DNA of 64,000 bases from PALSA-612 sp963742925. Its GTDB lineage: Bacteria; Actinomycetota; Thermoleophilia; Gaiellales; Gaiellaceae. Below are positions 8,255-16,149 of the stretch, piece after piece. The notes under the pieces are model-generated. The model worked only from the letters and a program-made list of their open reading frames with translations, ran no database searches and had not been told where the DNA came from. Positions within the stretch are counted from its first letter, which is position 1; every line of letters starts with the position of its first letter. The stretch spans positions 62,001 through 126,000 of the forward strand of contig CAVUNV010000005.1 of the NCBI GenBank assembly GCA_963742925.1, written 5' to 3'. Made by a program: the position numbers and the translations under genes.

Positions 8255-9565
8255 CGAGATGGCGACCGCGGCGATGATCGCCCCCGCCTCGCGCGCGCCG
8301 GCGAAGCGCCAGACGCCGCTGTAGAGCCCGAAGGCGATGAAGGCGATGTAGCTGCACGCCAGGATCACCGGCAGCGAGACGAGGAAGATGTGCTTCTGGT
8401 TCGTCGTTCCGTTGGCCGTCGTGAACAGCAGGTAGGCGACGCCGAACGCCACGCTGATCAGGACGAAGTCGACCAGCACCTCGACCAGGCGCCGCGGCGA
8501 GAGCAGCACCTTGCGGAGCAGGACGGGGCGGTCGGTCGCCCCGGTGTCGCTGCGGTCGAGATCGGTGAGGAAGCCCGCGAACTGCACGAGGAGCACGAAG
8601 GTGACGAGCACGCCGACGAGCGTGATGCGCGGATTGCCGATCGCCGAGTAGGCCAGGCTGGAGGCGCCGAGACCGGCGGCGACGGCGACGAGCAGGATGA
8701 CCGTGCTCCTCTCGCCGAGCCCACCCCGGACGAGCCGGTGCGAGGTGTGGTCGCGGCCGCCCTGCGTGATCGGCCGCCCCTCGACGACGCGCCCCGCGGT
8801 GACGAGCGCGGTGTCGAGGATCGGCACGGCCAGCACGAGCAGCGGCAGCAGCAGCGTCGCAACCGTCGACTCGGCGACCTTCCAGCTCGTTGCCAGCCCG
8901 AGGGCCGCCAGAACGAAGCCGAGCACCTGGCTGCCCGAATCGCCCATGAACACCGCCGCCGGCCTGTGCGGCCGCAGGTTGAACGGCAGGAACCCGAGCG
9001 CCGCGAGCCCGATCGAGAGCGACAGGACGAGGAGGATGTTCTCCTTGTGCAGGTAGACGGCGTCGATGGCGAAGAAGGTCGCGGCGACGACCGCGAGCGA
9101 CCCGGCCAGCCCGTCCATGTTGTCGAGCAGGTTGAAGGCGTTGGTGATCCCGACCAGCCAGAGGACGCCGAGGCCGGCCGCGAGCACGTTGTTGGAGACG
9201 ATCTCCACGTGGAGGCCGGCGGAGAGCGCCAGGGCCGCAGCGCCGATCTGCGCGGCCAGCTTGACGAACGGCGGTAGCGAGCGGAGGTCGTCGAGGAGGC
9301 CGGCCGCGAACACGATCGCCGCCCCGCCGAGAATGCCGAAGAGCAGCGAGCTGCCGCCGACGGCGCGGGCGGCTACGGCGAGCAGCACCGCTGCGGCGAA
9401 GCCGGCGAAGATCCCGACCCCTCCGAAGGTCGGCGTCGCACGCTCGTGCCAGCGGTCGCCTCTCGGCGCCGCGGCGAAGCGCGCGACGAGCGACGGTGAG
9501 CGCAGGAGCGCCCAGATCGTGATCGCGGCGATCGGCGAAGCGACGAGACAGACGATCGCGCTCAC
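8255..9565 (-). CDS. WecA/TagO-like polyprenyl-P sugar-1-P transferase, 5' part of frameshifted fusion
   Basis: This integral membrane enzyme would load the first sugar-1-phosphate onto undecaprenyl/decaprenyl phosphate. MraY/WecA-family motifs are clear: FAAGLLDDLRSLPP, NAFNLLDNMDGLAGS, FLPFNLRPHRPAAVFMGDSG and a GGRDHTSHRL histidine loop. After about residue 330 the protein runs into extra membrane segments typical of CapD N-termini, then hits a frameshift near 8255. The GTG start at 9563-9565 has an AGGAGG ribosome-binding site 7 bases upstream. A fused C-terminus is unusual for this roughly 320-370-residue family. Confidence 0.78.
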
Positions 9566-9683
9566 CGCGCCGCCTCCTGCTCGATCGACAGCGGCACGAG
9601 CATGAACGCTACTGCTGCCCTGTTAGGTGAATGTTTAGGCCCGTTGCACCTCCAAGGGTAGGCCAGGAGCGGGACGGTTCGGG

Positions 9684-10658
9684 CTAGCGCCGCCTCGGGA
9701 CCGTCAGCGACGCGAACCGGGCCGGGGGCGGCGCGATCGACTGCTCGGCGCAGCCGCCCGCCAGCAGCGGTGGGTCCGAGCAGGCGCCGACGTAGAAGTT
9801 GACGTAGGCGACCAGGATCAGCTGCTGCTTCGTCGTCGTCCGCGCGACCGTGCTCGCGAGGGAATAGGTGCCGTCGGCGCGCGTCCGGGCGGCTCCGAGA
9901 TCTCTGGCGTCGCTCAGGTCGGCCCTGGTCGCGACCGCGAAGTGCACGTTGACACCCGGGCGCGGCGCACCGGCCGAGACGAGCCGTCCTCTCAGCGTGA
10001 GCGTGTTCGTCCGCGCCGCGAAGCTCGGTCTGAAGCCGAGGATCTGCGGGAGCCCGACGATGCTGCGGATTTCGAAGGGAATCCCCTCGGTGGGAGTGAC
10101 GATGGCCCGCCAGGTGAGCAGGCCGCCCGCAGCCGGGTTCGTCAGGACGCCGTGGAGGTCGAGATCGACGTCGACGACGCGGCTCGCCCCGGGAGCCGGC
10201 AGGCAGTACACGAGCCTGTAGGCGCCGCGGGCGGTCTCGTCGCCGGAGGTCGGATCGACGAAGATCGTCAGCGGAGCGGAGTCGAGCGTTGCCGTCCAGA
10301 CGCCCGCATGGAGCCCGGGTGCGCAGGAATCGTCCGTGAACTGGGCCGGATCGGCGGTGAACAGGCCGGCCGAGACGGGCTCGCGCCGGCCGGCGACGAA
10401 GACGGTGGCGCTGCCGACCGAGGTGCCCGGCGGGCGGTCGAGCGCGACCGTGTAGCCCGTCGGCACGTACTCCGTGACGGACGCGATCGCCAGGTTGCTC
10501 GAGCCGGGCAGGGAGAGGTCGACGTCGGTCTCCGCCGCAAGGCCGGGTGTCGTGTCGAACGGGAAGACGAACAGCTCGGCCGGCGGATCAGCCGTCGCCC
10601 GGCTGCCGGCCGGTCCCGCGAGGAACAGGGCGGCGACGAGCGCGAGCAACAGGCGCAT
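9684..10658 (-). CDS. Secreted protein of unknown function
   Basis: This 324-residue protein begins with a typical Sec signal peptide (MRLLLALVAALFLAGPAG) and contains no later membrane helix. The mature part is rich in beta-strand-like, Thr/Val-rich stretches with several cysteines (DDSCAPG, LVYCLPAP, GACSDPP, GGCAEQS) that could form disulphides. A central segment, NTLTLRGRLVSAGAPRPGV, resembles an Ig-like or carboxypeptidase-regulatory surface domain. A GGAGAG ribosome-binding site precedes the ATG. The function is not recognised; its place between polysaccharide genes suggests a cell-envelope or extracellular role. Confidence 0.6.
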   Translation of the reverse strand: MRLLLALVAALFLAGPAGSRATADPPAELFVFPFDTTPGLAAETDVDLSLPGSSNLAIASVTEYVPTGYTVALDRPPGTSVGSATVFVAGRREPVSAGLFTADPAQFTDDSCAPGLHAGVWTATLDSAPLTIFVDPTSGDETARGAYRLVYCLPAPGASRVVDVDLDLHGVLTNPAAGGLLTWRAIVTPTEGIPFEIRSIVGLPQILGFRPSFAARTNTLTLRGRLVSAGAPRPGVNVHFAVATRADLSDARDLGAARTRADGTYSLASTVARTTTKQQLILVAYVNFYVGACSDPPLLAGGCAEQSIAPPPARFASLTVPRRR

Positions 10659-10729
10659 CTCTCCAGGGTTGCCGCTCGGGCGGCGCCTGTCTAGAGGCTC
10701 TTTCGGACCTGGCTCCTACACTGCTGGCC

Positions 10730-11527
10730 ATGAATGTGTACGCGGATCTGGTCAGGTACCGGGAGCTCTTCGGGAGCCTGTTCCGCCGCGATCTGCGCGT
10801 CCGCTACAAGGGCTCGGCCCTCGGGGTGGCGTGGTCGCTCGTCAACCCGCTCGTGCTGATGGGCATCTACCTGCTCGTCTTCTCGGTGCTGTGGAAGGCG
10901 GCCGCACCCATCGACCACTATCCGCTCTACCTGCTCTCGGGGATCACGGTCTGGGTCTTCTTCTCGACCTCGCTGCAATCGGCGTCCCGGTCGATGGTCG
11001 ACTACTCGCAGCTGATCAGGAAGGTCCGCTTCCCCCGCCAGCTGGTCGCGTTCTCGACCGTGGCGACGCAGCTCGTCGCGTTCGTCGCGATGCTGGCCGT
11101 CGTCTTCGTGATCGACCTGATCGTGCTTCCGCGAGTCCGGGAGGTGATCTGGGTCGCGATTCCGCTCGCCGTGCTCTTCGTCGGCTTCGTCGCGGGCCTG
11201 GCGCTCGCCGTCGCCTCGGCGAACGTGGTCTTCCGGGACGTCGAGCACCTCATCGCCGCCGTGCTCCTGCCCTGGTTCTTCCTGACGCCGGTGCTGTACT
11301 CGATCGACAAGCTGCCCGGCTTCGACAGCCACCCCACCGTCAAGGAGGTGCTGCGCTGGGGCAATCCGGTCACCCCGCCGCTCGAGGCCCTGCGCGCCCC
11401 GCTCTACGCGGGCACGCTGCCGCACTGGACGGACGTGCTCTACCTGATCGGCGTGACCGCGGCGGCCCTCGCCCTCGGCGCCTGGGTCTTCAGCCGGGTG
11501 GACGACCGCATCGCGGTCGAGCTGTAA
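10730..11527 (+). CDS. wzm: Wzm-like ABC-2 polysaccharide exporter permease
   Basis: This 265-residue inner-membrane protein with about six hydrophobic segments matches the TagG/Wzm family. LFRRDLRVRYKGSALG near residue 18 is the conserved cytoplasmic entry helix, followed by the NPLVLMGIYLLVF helix. The family exports lipid-linked O-antigen or teichoic-acid polymers with a Wzt ATPase partner, here at 13299-14501. A TACACT element lies 7 nt before the ATG with no Shine-Dalgarno, which suggests a leaderless mRNA. The gene is separated from its ATPase by an antisense gene and hemE. Confidence 0.9.
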   Translation: MNVYADLVRYRELFGSLFRRDLRVRYKGSALGVAWSLVNPLVLMGIYLLVFSVLWKAAAPIDHYPLYLLSGITVWVFFSTSLQSASRSMVDYSQLIRKVRFPRQLVAFSTVATQLVAFVAMLAVVFVIDLIVLPRVREVIWVAIPLAVLFVGFVAGLALAVASANVVFRDVEHLIAAVLLPWFFLTPVLYSIDKLPGFDSHPTVKEVLRWGNPVTPPLEALRAPLYAGTLPHWTDVLYLIGVTAAALALGAWVFSRVDDRIAVEL

Positions 11528-11542
11528 CAGCGCGGCGGCCGT

Positions 11543-12244
11543 TCAGCGACTCGGCCTGACGACGATGCGGCCGTCGTAGATCCACGGCTCGCCGGCCGGG
11601 GGTGCGAACGCCGGCAGGCCCTCCACGTCCGCGAGTCGTTCGACGTCGATCCCGTGCAGCACCGATGGGCAGAGGAGCGGGTGCGCGAAGCCGGGATTGC
11701 GGCCGGCGTCGTCCGACCACGGCGCGAGCGCGCGGCGCAGGCGGCGCGGCGCTTCGATCGACCCGGCCACGACGGCATAGCCCTCCGCGTGGGCCGCGAG
11801 CGCGAGCTCTTCCGACCCCGGCGCCAGCTCCCAGCCGGCGGGGACGTGCACCTCGGCTGCCTCGTCCAGGCTCGTCACCTCGACCCGCGGGCGCACCTCG
11901 AGCTCCTCCTCCGGGCCGCCGGCGCCCAGCTCGGCGAACCAGGCGCGGTGCTCGGCGACCAGGTCGAGGGCGAAGCGGTAGCGGCCGGGCGGCATCGGCG
12001 CCCGGACGGCGACGCGGAACGTGACCCTCTCGCCGGGCTCGAGGACTCCCGGCAGCGGCGTGCGGATCCCGTCCCAGACGATCGGGTTGCCGAGGGCGTC
12101 CAGCCAGTGGTACGAGCAGGTCACGTCGCCGCCCCAGCCGGCTGTCCCGGCGTTCTCGATCTCCACGCGCGCGCCGCCGAGCGCGCCGGCACGCGGCTCG
12201 TCGAGCATCCAGTGCAGCCAGCGTGCGACGAGCGGTCCCGGCAC
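11543..12244 (-). CDS. Ig-like domain protein of unknown function
   Basis: This 233-residue protein starts at a GTG that lies 6 nt from a TAGACT element. Residues 20-105 look like an immunoglobulin-type beta sandwich (ARVEIENAGTAGW, then YHWLDALGN, then PMPPGRYRFALDLV), similar to the Wzt C-terminal/NBR1-like class. The rest is charged, with no membrane segment. It lies between exporter genes, so a glycan-recognition role is plausible but unproven. It is divergent from hemE, with only 17 bp between the two start codons. Confidence 0.55.
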   Translation of the reverse strand: MPGPLVARWLHWMLDEPRAGALGGARVEIENAGTAGWGGDVTCSYHWLDALGNPIVWDGIRTPLPGVLEPGERVTFRVAVRAPMPPGRYRFALDLVAEHRAWFAELGAGGPEEELEVRPRVEVTSLDEAAEVHVPAGWELAPGSEELALAAHAEGYAVVAGSIEAPRRLRRALAPWSDDAGRNPGFAHPLLCPSVLHGIDVERLADVEGLPAFAPPAGEPWIYDGRIVVRPSR

Positions 12245-12264
12245 CGGTCTAGTCTAGGCCGATG
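12242..12264. promoter_or_regulatory. Bidirectional -10 element between the Ig-like gene and hemE
   Basis: The 17 bp between divergent GTG (12244) and ATG (12262) contain TAGTCTA. Read rightwards it gives TAGTCT 6 nt before the hemE ATG; read leftwards it gives TAGACT 6 nt before the other GTG. One symmetric hexamer pair could drive both leaderless transcripts. The same layout recurs at 16127-16149. Confidence 0.5.
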
Positions 12265-13302
12265 TCCGCGCGCGCTCCGCTGCTCGTCCGTGCCTGCCGG
12301 CGCGAGCCGGTCGAGCGCACGCCGGTGTGGTTCATGCGCCAGGCGGGCAGGTCGCTGCCGGAGTACCGCGCCCTGCGGGAGCGGCACTCGTTCTTCGAGG
12401 TCGCGAACGAGCCCGAGCTCTGCGCCGAGGTGACGCTGCAGCCCGTCCGCCGCCACGACGTCGATGCGGCGGTCATGTTCGCGGACATCATGACCCCGGT
12501 CGTCGGCATGGGGGTCGGCGTCGAGCTCGTCGAGGGCGTCGGGCCGGTGATCGCGGAACCGATCCGGACAGCCGCGGACGTCGAGCGGTTGCGCATCCCC
12601 GACGCCGAGGAGGCGTTCGCGCCGGTGCTCGAGGCGGTCCGGATCGTGCGGAACGAGCTTCCTGCCGAGAAGGCCGTAGTCGGCTTCTGCGGCGGGCCGT
12701 TCACCGTCGCCGGCTATCTCGTGGAAGGCCGGCCGAGCCGCGATCACCTGACCGTCAAGCGGCTCATGCACGAGCAGCCGGAGACATGGCGGGCTCTGAT
12801 GGAGAAGCTCGCGGGCACGTTCGCCGCCTACGTGCAGGCGAAGGTGCGCGCCGGAGCCGACGTGATCCAGCTCTTCGACTCGTGGGCCGGCGTGCTCTCG
12901 CCCTCCGACTACGAGACCTTCGTGCTCCCGTACTCGGCGGAGATCCTGCACTCCGTCGACGTGCCGACGATCCACTTCGGGACCTCGACCGCCGGGCTGC
13001 TGCCGCTGATGGCCGGCGCGGGCGGCGACGTGATCGGCCTCGACTGGCGGATCGAGCTCGCCGACGGCTGGTCACGCGTGGGGCCGGAGAAGGGCGTCCA
13101 GGGGAACCTCGACCCGGCCGCGCTGCTCGCGCCGTGGCCGTGGATCGAGTTCGAGGCCGAGCGGATCCTCTCCCAGGCAGGCGGCCGTCCGGGACACGTC
13201 TTCAACCTCGGCCACGGCGTGCTCCCCGACACCGATCCGGACGTGCTCACCCGGCTGGTCGACCTCGTCCGCCGGGTCTCCTCGCTACCCTCGGCACCAT
13301 GA
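12262..13302 (+). CDS. hemE: Uroporphyrinogen decarboxylase
   Basis: HemE decarboxylates the four acetate side chains of uroporphyrinogen III to give coproporphyrinogen III in heme synthesis. The 346-residue protein has the usual length and the N-terminal signature VWFMRQAGRSLPEYR, whose two arginines bind substrate carboxylates. It also has VMFADIMTPV with the catalytic-site aspartate, FCGGPFTVAGYLVEG, a FDSWAGVLSP loop and a late FNLGHGVLP with the conserved histidine. No other heme genes are nearby. It lies inside the polysaccharide exporter locus and its stop overlaps the wzt start. Confidence 0.96.
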   Translation: MSARAPLLVRACRREPVERTPVWFMRQAGRSLPEYRALRERHSFFEVANEPELCAEVTLQPVRRHDVDAAVMFADIMTPVVGMGVGVELVEGVGPVIAEPIRTAADVERLRIPDAEEAFAPVLEAVRIVRNELPAEKAVVGFCGGPFTVAGYLVEGRPSRDHLTVKRLMHEQPETWRALMEKLAGTFAAYVQAKVRAGADVIQLFDSWAGVLSPSDYETFVLPYSAEILHSVDVPTIHFGTSTAGLLPLMAGAGGDVIGLDWRIELADGWSRVGPEKGVQGNLDPAALLAPWPWIEFEAERILSQAGGRPGHVFNLGHGVLPDTDPDVLTRLVDLVRRVSSLPSAP

Positions 13303-14501
13303 GCGAGACGGTTTCGGGCGCGATCCTGGTCGACCACGTCGGCCGACGCTTCCGCGTCTACCCGCAGCCGGTGCGCACGCTCAAGGAGATGTTGGTCGCC
13401 CGCGGCCGGATGAAGGGACGCGACATCGAGGCGCTCACCGACGTGTCGTTCGCGGTCGAGCCGGGCGAGGCGGTGGGGCTGATCGGGCGCAACGGGTCGG
13501 GGAAGACGACCCTGCTCAAGATCGTCGCGGGGATCATCAAGCCGACCGAGGGCCGGATCGCCGTCGGCGGGCGAATCGGCAGCCTGCTCGAGCTCGGCGC
13601 GGGTTTCCACCCCGAGTTCACCGGCCGCGAGAACGTCTACCTGAACGGCTCGATCCTCGGTCTCAAGCGCGAGACGATCCGCGCTCACATGGCCGAGATC
13701 GAGAGCTTCTCCGAGCTGGAGCGGTTCATGGAGCTGCCCGTCCGCACCTACTCGTCCGGAATGGTCATGCGGCTCGGCTTCGCGGTCGCGGCGCACCTCG
13801 AGGTCGACGTGCTCCTCCTCGACGAGGTGTTCGCGGTCGGCGACGAGGAGTTCCAGCGCAAGTGCTTCGGCAAGATCCACGAGTTCAAGCAGCGCGGCGG
13901 CACGATCGTCTTCGTCTCGCACGACGCCGCCGCAGTCGAGCGGCTGTGCAGCCGGGCCGTGCTGCTCCGCCAGGGACGGGTCGAATACGACGGGCCCGTT
14001 CGCGAGGCGATCACCCGCTACCACGCCATGCTGGCCGACGAGCGGAACCCGGAGGAGCGCGGAGCCGGTTTGAGCGAGTACGGAAGCGGCGAGCTGCGGA
14101 TCGCCGAGGCGAGGCTGCTCGGCCCGGACGGCGAGGAGCGAAACCAGTTCGCGCCGGGCGAGGCGCTCGCGGTGGCGCTGCGCATCGTCTCGGCGAGGCC
14201 GGTGGCGGCACCGCGGCTCTCCTACGAGCTCCACGACGAGGCGGGCCGGCAGCTGGCGGGAGGCGTCCAGGACACCGCCGAGCTCGGCTGGAACGACGAG
14301 CAGGCCGAGCACGAGCTCCGGCTCGACGTCGACGGACTCCCGCTCGCCGACGGCCGCTTCCGCTTCCGCTTCGAGCTCGCCGACGCATCGGGCTCGCACC
14401 TCTACCACTGGCTCGACGACGCGGCTCGGTTCGTCGTCTACCCGGCGAACGGCACGACGGGCCTCGTCCGGCTCGACGCCCGCTGGTCAGTGGTCGAGTA
14501 G
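13299..14501 (+). CDS. wzt: Wzt-like polysaccharide exporter ATPase
   Basis: This 400-residue ABC ATPase should energise the Wzm permease at 10730. Residues 1-250 are the nucleotide-binding domain: Walker A GRNGSGKTT near residue 63, signature YSSGMVMRL near 150 (a degenerate LSGGQ usual for this family), and Walker B VLLLDEVFAVGD near 170 with a VSHD switch histidine after it. Residues about 265-400 form a C-terminal beta-sandwich domain like the Wzt glycan-recognition domain. ATG at 13299 overlaps the hemE stop; TACCCT lies 7 nt before it, so it may have its own start site inside hemE. Confidence 0.92.
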   Translation: MSETVSGAILVDHVGRRFRVYPQPVRTLKEMLVARGRMKGRDIEALTDVSFAVEPGEAVGLIGRNGSGKTTLLKIVAGIIKPTEGRIAVGGRIGSLLELGAGFHPEFTGRENVYLNGSILGLKRETIRAHMAEIESFSELERFMELPVRTYSSGMVMRLGFAVAAHLEVDVLLLDEVFAVGDEEFQRKCFGKIHEFKQRGGTIVFVSHDAAAVERLCSRAVLLRQGRVEYDGPVREAITRYHAMLADERNPEERGAGLSEYGSGELRIAEARLLGPDGEERNQFAPGEALAVALRIVSARPVAAPRLSYELHDEAGRQLAGGVQDTAELGWNDEQAEHELRLDVDGLPLADGRFRFRFELADASGSHLYHWLDDAARFVVYPANGTTGLVRLDARWSVVE

Positions 14502-14524
14502 CAGCGGGCTGCTTCAATGGATCT

Positions 14525-14806
14525 ATGAGCTCCAGGACGTGTCCAGACTGGCCCGAGCTGATGGAGCTCGCGCCGGAGCTCCAGTTCAAGCACTACGCCG
14601 TCCGCGAGCTCGAGCTTCCCTCCGAGGTGCTGGTCGAGATCGGAGAGGTGCCGCAGGACGAGGTGAGCGTCTGCGCCGACGCCGAGAAGCACGTCTACTA
14701 CGAGCCGCACACGGATCCGCGCGTCGTGGACGCGCTCGCCGCTTCACACTGGTTCGGCCTCGAGGAATGGCGAACCTCCGGGCCGGGCGGCTCGAAGACG
14801 TACTAG
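14525..14806 (+). CDS. Small conserved-looking protein, unknown function
   Basis: The gene encodes a 93-residue acidic soluble protein starting MSSRTCPDWPELMEL, with two cysteines, LELPSEVLVEIGEVP and a YYEPHTDPRVVDAL segment. There is no signal peptide or membrane helix. I do not recognise a named family. It follows wzt by 23 bp on the same strand. The HNH nuclease fragment begins in the same frame directly after its TAG stop. Confidence 0.55.
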   Translation: MSSRTCPDWPELMELAPELQFKHYAVRELELPSEVLVEIGEVPQDEVSVCADAEKHVYYEPHTDPRVVDALAASHWFGLEEWRTSGPGGSKTY

Positions 14807-15028
14807 CGCTGTCGATATTGCGAGGGTGACGTAACGTCCAAGACTGCGACGCTCGACCACATCGTCCCTGTGTCGCTTGGTGGAACAGACGACCCCGATA
14901 ATCTCGCGACAGCCTGCCTTCTCTGCAACTCCATCAAGTCCGGCCGCTCATATGAGGAAGCGGCTCCTCAGCTTCTCGACGCCTTACGGGCGCGGCGCGT
15001 GGGCAGAACAGGGGCAGAAGATGGGTAA
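14807..15028 (+). pseudogene. HNH endonuclease C-terminal fragment
   Basis: Immediately after a TAG, the frame reads CRYC, then LDHIVPVSLGG, then DNLATACLLCN and ends 73 codons later. This is the compact HNH nuclease core: two CxxC zinc pairs, the catalytic histidine in DH, the central asparagine in DNL and the final CN. There is no in-frame ATG, GTG or TTG before the core and no N-terminal half, so it is best read as a truncated remnant, although the core itself is undamaged. It lies beside a transposase fragment and is probably part of a decayed mobile element. Confidence 0.7.
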
Positions 15029-15085
15029 CCCCCGTCCGGGTAGCTTGCAAAGCCGCATGACCAGGCGGCTACCGCGTTTCGCTAG

Positions 15086-15271
15086 ACCTTTCTAGGAGAC
15101 TTTGACGAAACGAACGGGCGGCTGTTCGCAGACCTCAAGACGAACTATGGGCTCACCCCGCTCCGAGTGCGAGGGCTGGCGAAGGTGCAGCTTCACGCCG
15201 ACCTCACCATGCTCGCGCGGCTCTCGCAAGCGGTTTTGCGAACGCAGGCCGCCACGCTGCGTGCCGCATAG
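15086..15271 (+). pseudogene. Transposase C-terminal fragment
   Basis: After a TAG at 15083 the frame encodes about 60 residues with NGRLFADLKTNYGLTPLRV followed by RGLAKVQLHADLTMLARL, then TAG at 15269. This C-terminal block, with its arginine-rich turn and LHADLTMLARL helix, is typical of the ends of DDE transposases of actinobacterial insertion sequences. The catalytic core is absent. Terminal inverted repeats could not be identified. The fragment shows that a mobile element once inserted between the surface-polysaccharide and F420 regions. Confidence 0.6.
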
Positions 15272-15444
15272 AGCTTCATGTTGGAGGTTCCCCGAAGTAC
15301 AGGGTGAAGGCCATGCGGAGTCCTCGCTCGCCACGGGTGAATGCGGCTTCGGCGAACGTTCTTCTAGTTGTAGAACGCATGGATGGAGTTTGCACCCTTG
15401 CAACGGGCGCGCGTCCCCAACTGCCGCCGTGTCGTCAAACCCTC
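15272..15444. other. Gap between mobile-element remnant and methyltransferase
   Basis: I see no coding potential in 15272-15444. The base composition is less GC-skewed than the neighbouring genes. Together with 14807-15271 it forms a roughly 640-bp island without an intact gene, probably residue from a decayed insertion. Confidence 0.4.
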
Positions 15445-16129
15445 CTAGGAGGAGCTCCCGCCCCAGGCGAGCGCGACCATGCCCGACCACCACTGCGGTT
15501 GGCCATGGTCCGCGCCGGCGACCTCGACCAGCCGACTGGCGCGCGGCTGCCCGGCCAGGTAGTCGCGGATCGCGTCCCGGACCTTCGGCCAGTCGCTGTC
15601 GTCGACGATCACGAGCGCCGGCTCGGCGAGGTACGGCTCGACGAGGCGGAGCGCCTCGAGCTGCGGCTCGTAGTCGTGGCAGGCGTCGTAGTAGAAGACA
15701 CCGACCGACCGGCCCGCGAGCGCGTCCCCGCGCAGGACATCGAGAGCGTCACCTTCCAGGATCGTCGCGCCTCGCACGCCGAAGCGCTCCAGGTTCGCCT
15801 CCAGCGCCGGGCGGCTCGCGGCCGGCAGCGAACGTCCCTCGTACGACATCGGCCCGAACCGGAAGTTGTCGATCGCCACCAGGTCGGCGTGGTCGTTCCC
15901 GCGCGCGGCGGCGATCAGGCTGGCGCCCATGTACGTGCCCGCCTCCACGTAGCTCTCGCCCGGGCCGAGCAGCGAGACCGCCAGGTTGACGAGCGCCAGA
16001 TTGTTCTCCATCGCCAGGTTCGGCAGCTCGGCGATCAGGTCGTCGAAGCGGACCGCCGCAGGGATGCTCGGAGTGCGGGAACTCGTCGAAGAGCCCCGGA
16101 AGCTGGGCTGCGAATCGAGCCGGGTCCAC
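15445..16129 (-). CDS. SAM-dependent methyltransferase (one frameshift)
   Basis: The gene begins at GTG 16129 (MDPARFAAQLPGLFDEFP) and after a slip between 16060 and 16090 continues in another frame. It then encodes AMENNLALVNLAVSLLGPG and YVEAGTYMGASLIAAARG, the SAM-binding motif I of class I enzymes. Next come VAIDNFRFGP, ILEGDALDVL and YYDACHDYEPQLEALRLV with VIVDDSDW, as in Methyltransf_24-type proteins. The substrate is unknown. TAGCCT lies 6 nt before the start. The frameshift may be a sequencing error because both halves read well. Confidence 0.65.
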
Positions 16130-16149
16130 GGCAGTAGGCTAGTTCCATG
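16127..16149. promoter_or_regulatory. Bidirectional -10 element between methyltransferase and cofD
   Basis: The 17 bp between GTG (16129, minus) and ATG (16147, plus) contain TAGGCTA. It gives TAGGCT 6 nt before cofD and TAGCCT 6 nt before the methyltransferase. Geometry and spacing match those of the element at 12242-12264 exactly, and neither start has a Shine-Dalgarno. Confidence 0.5.

Noticed and set aside
14807..15028. HNH core as part of a Cas9/IscB-like nuclease
   Set aside because: The fragment is only 73 codons with paired CxxC zinc motifs, as in small McrA-type HNH proteins, and no RuvC or bridge-helix sequence is present.
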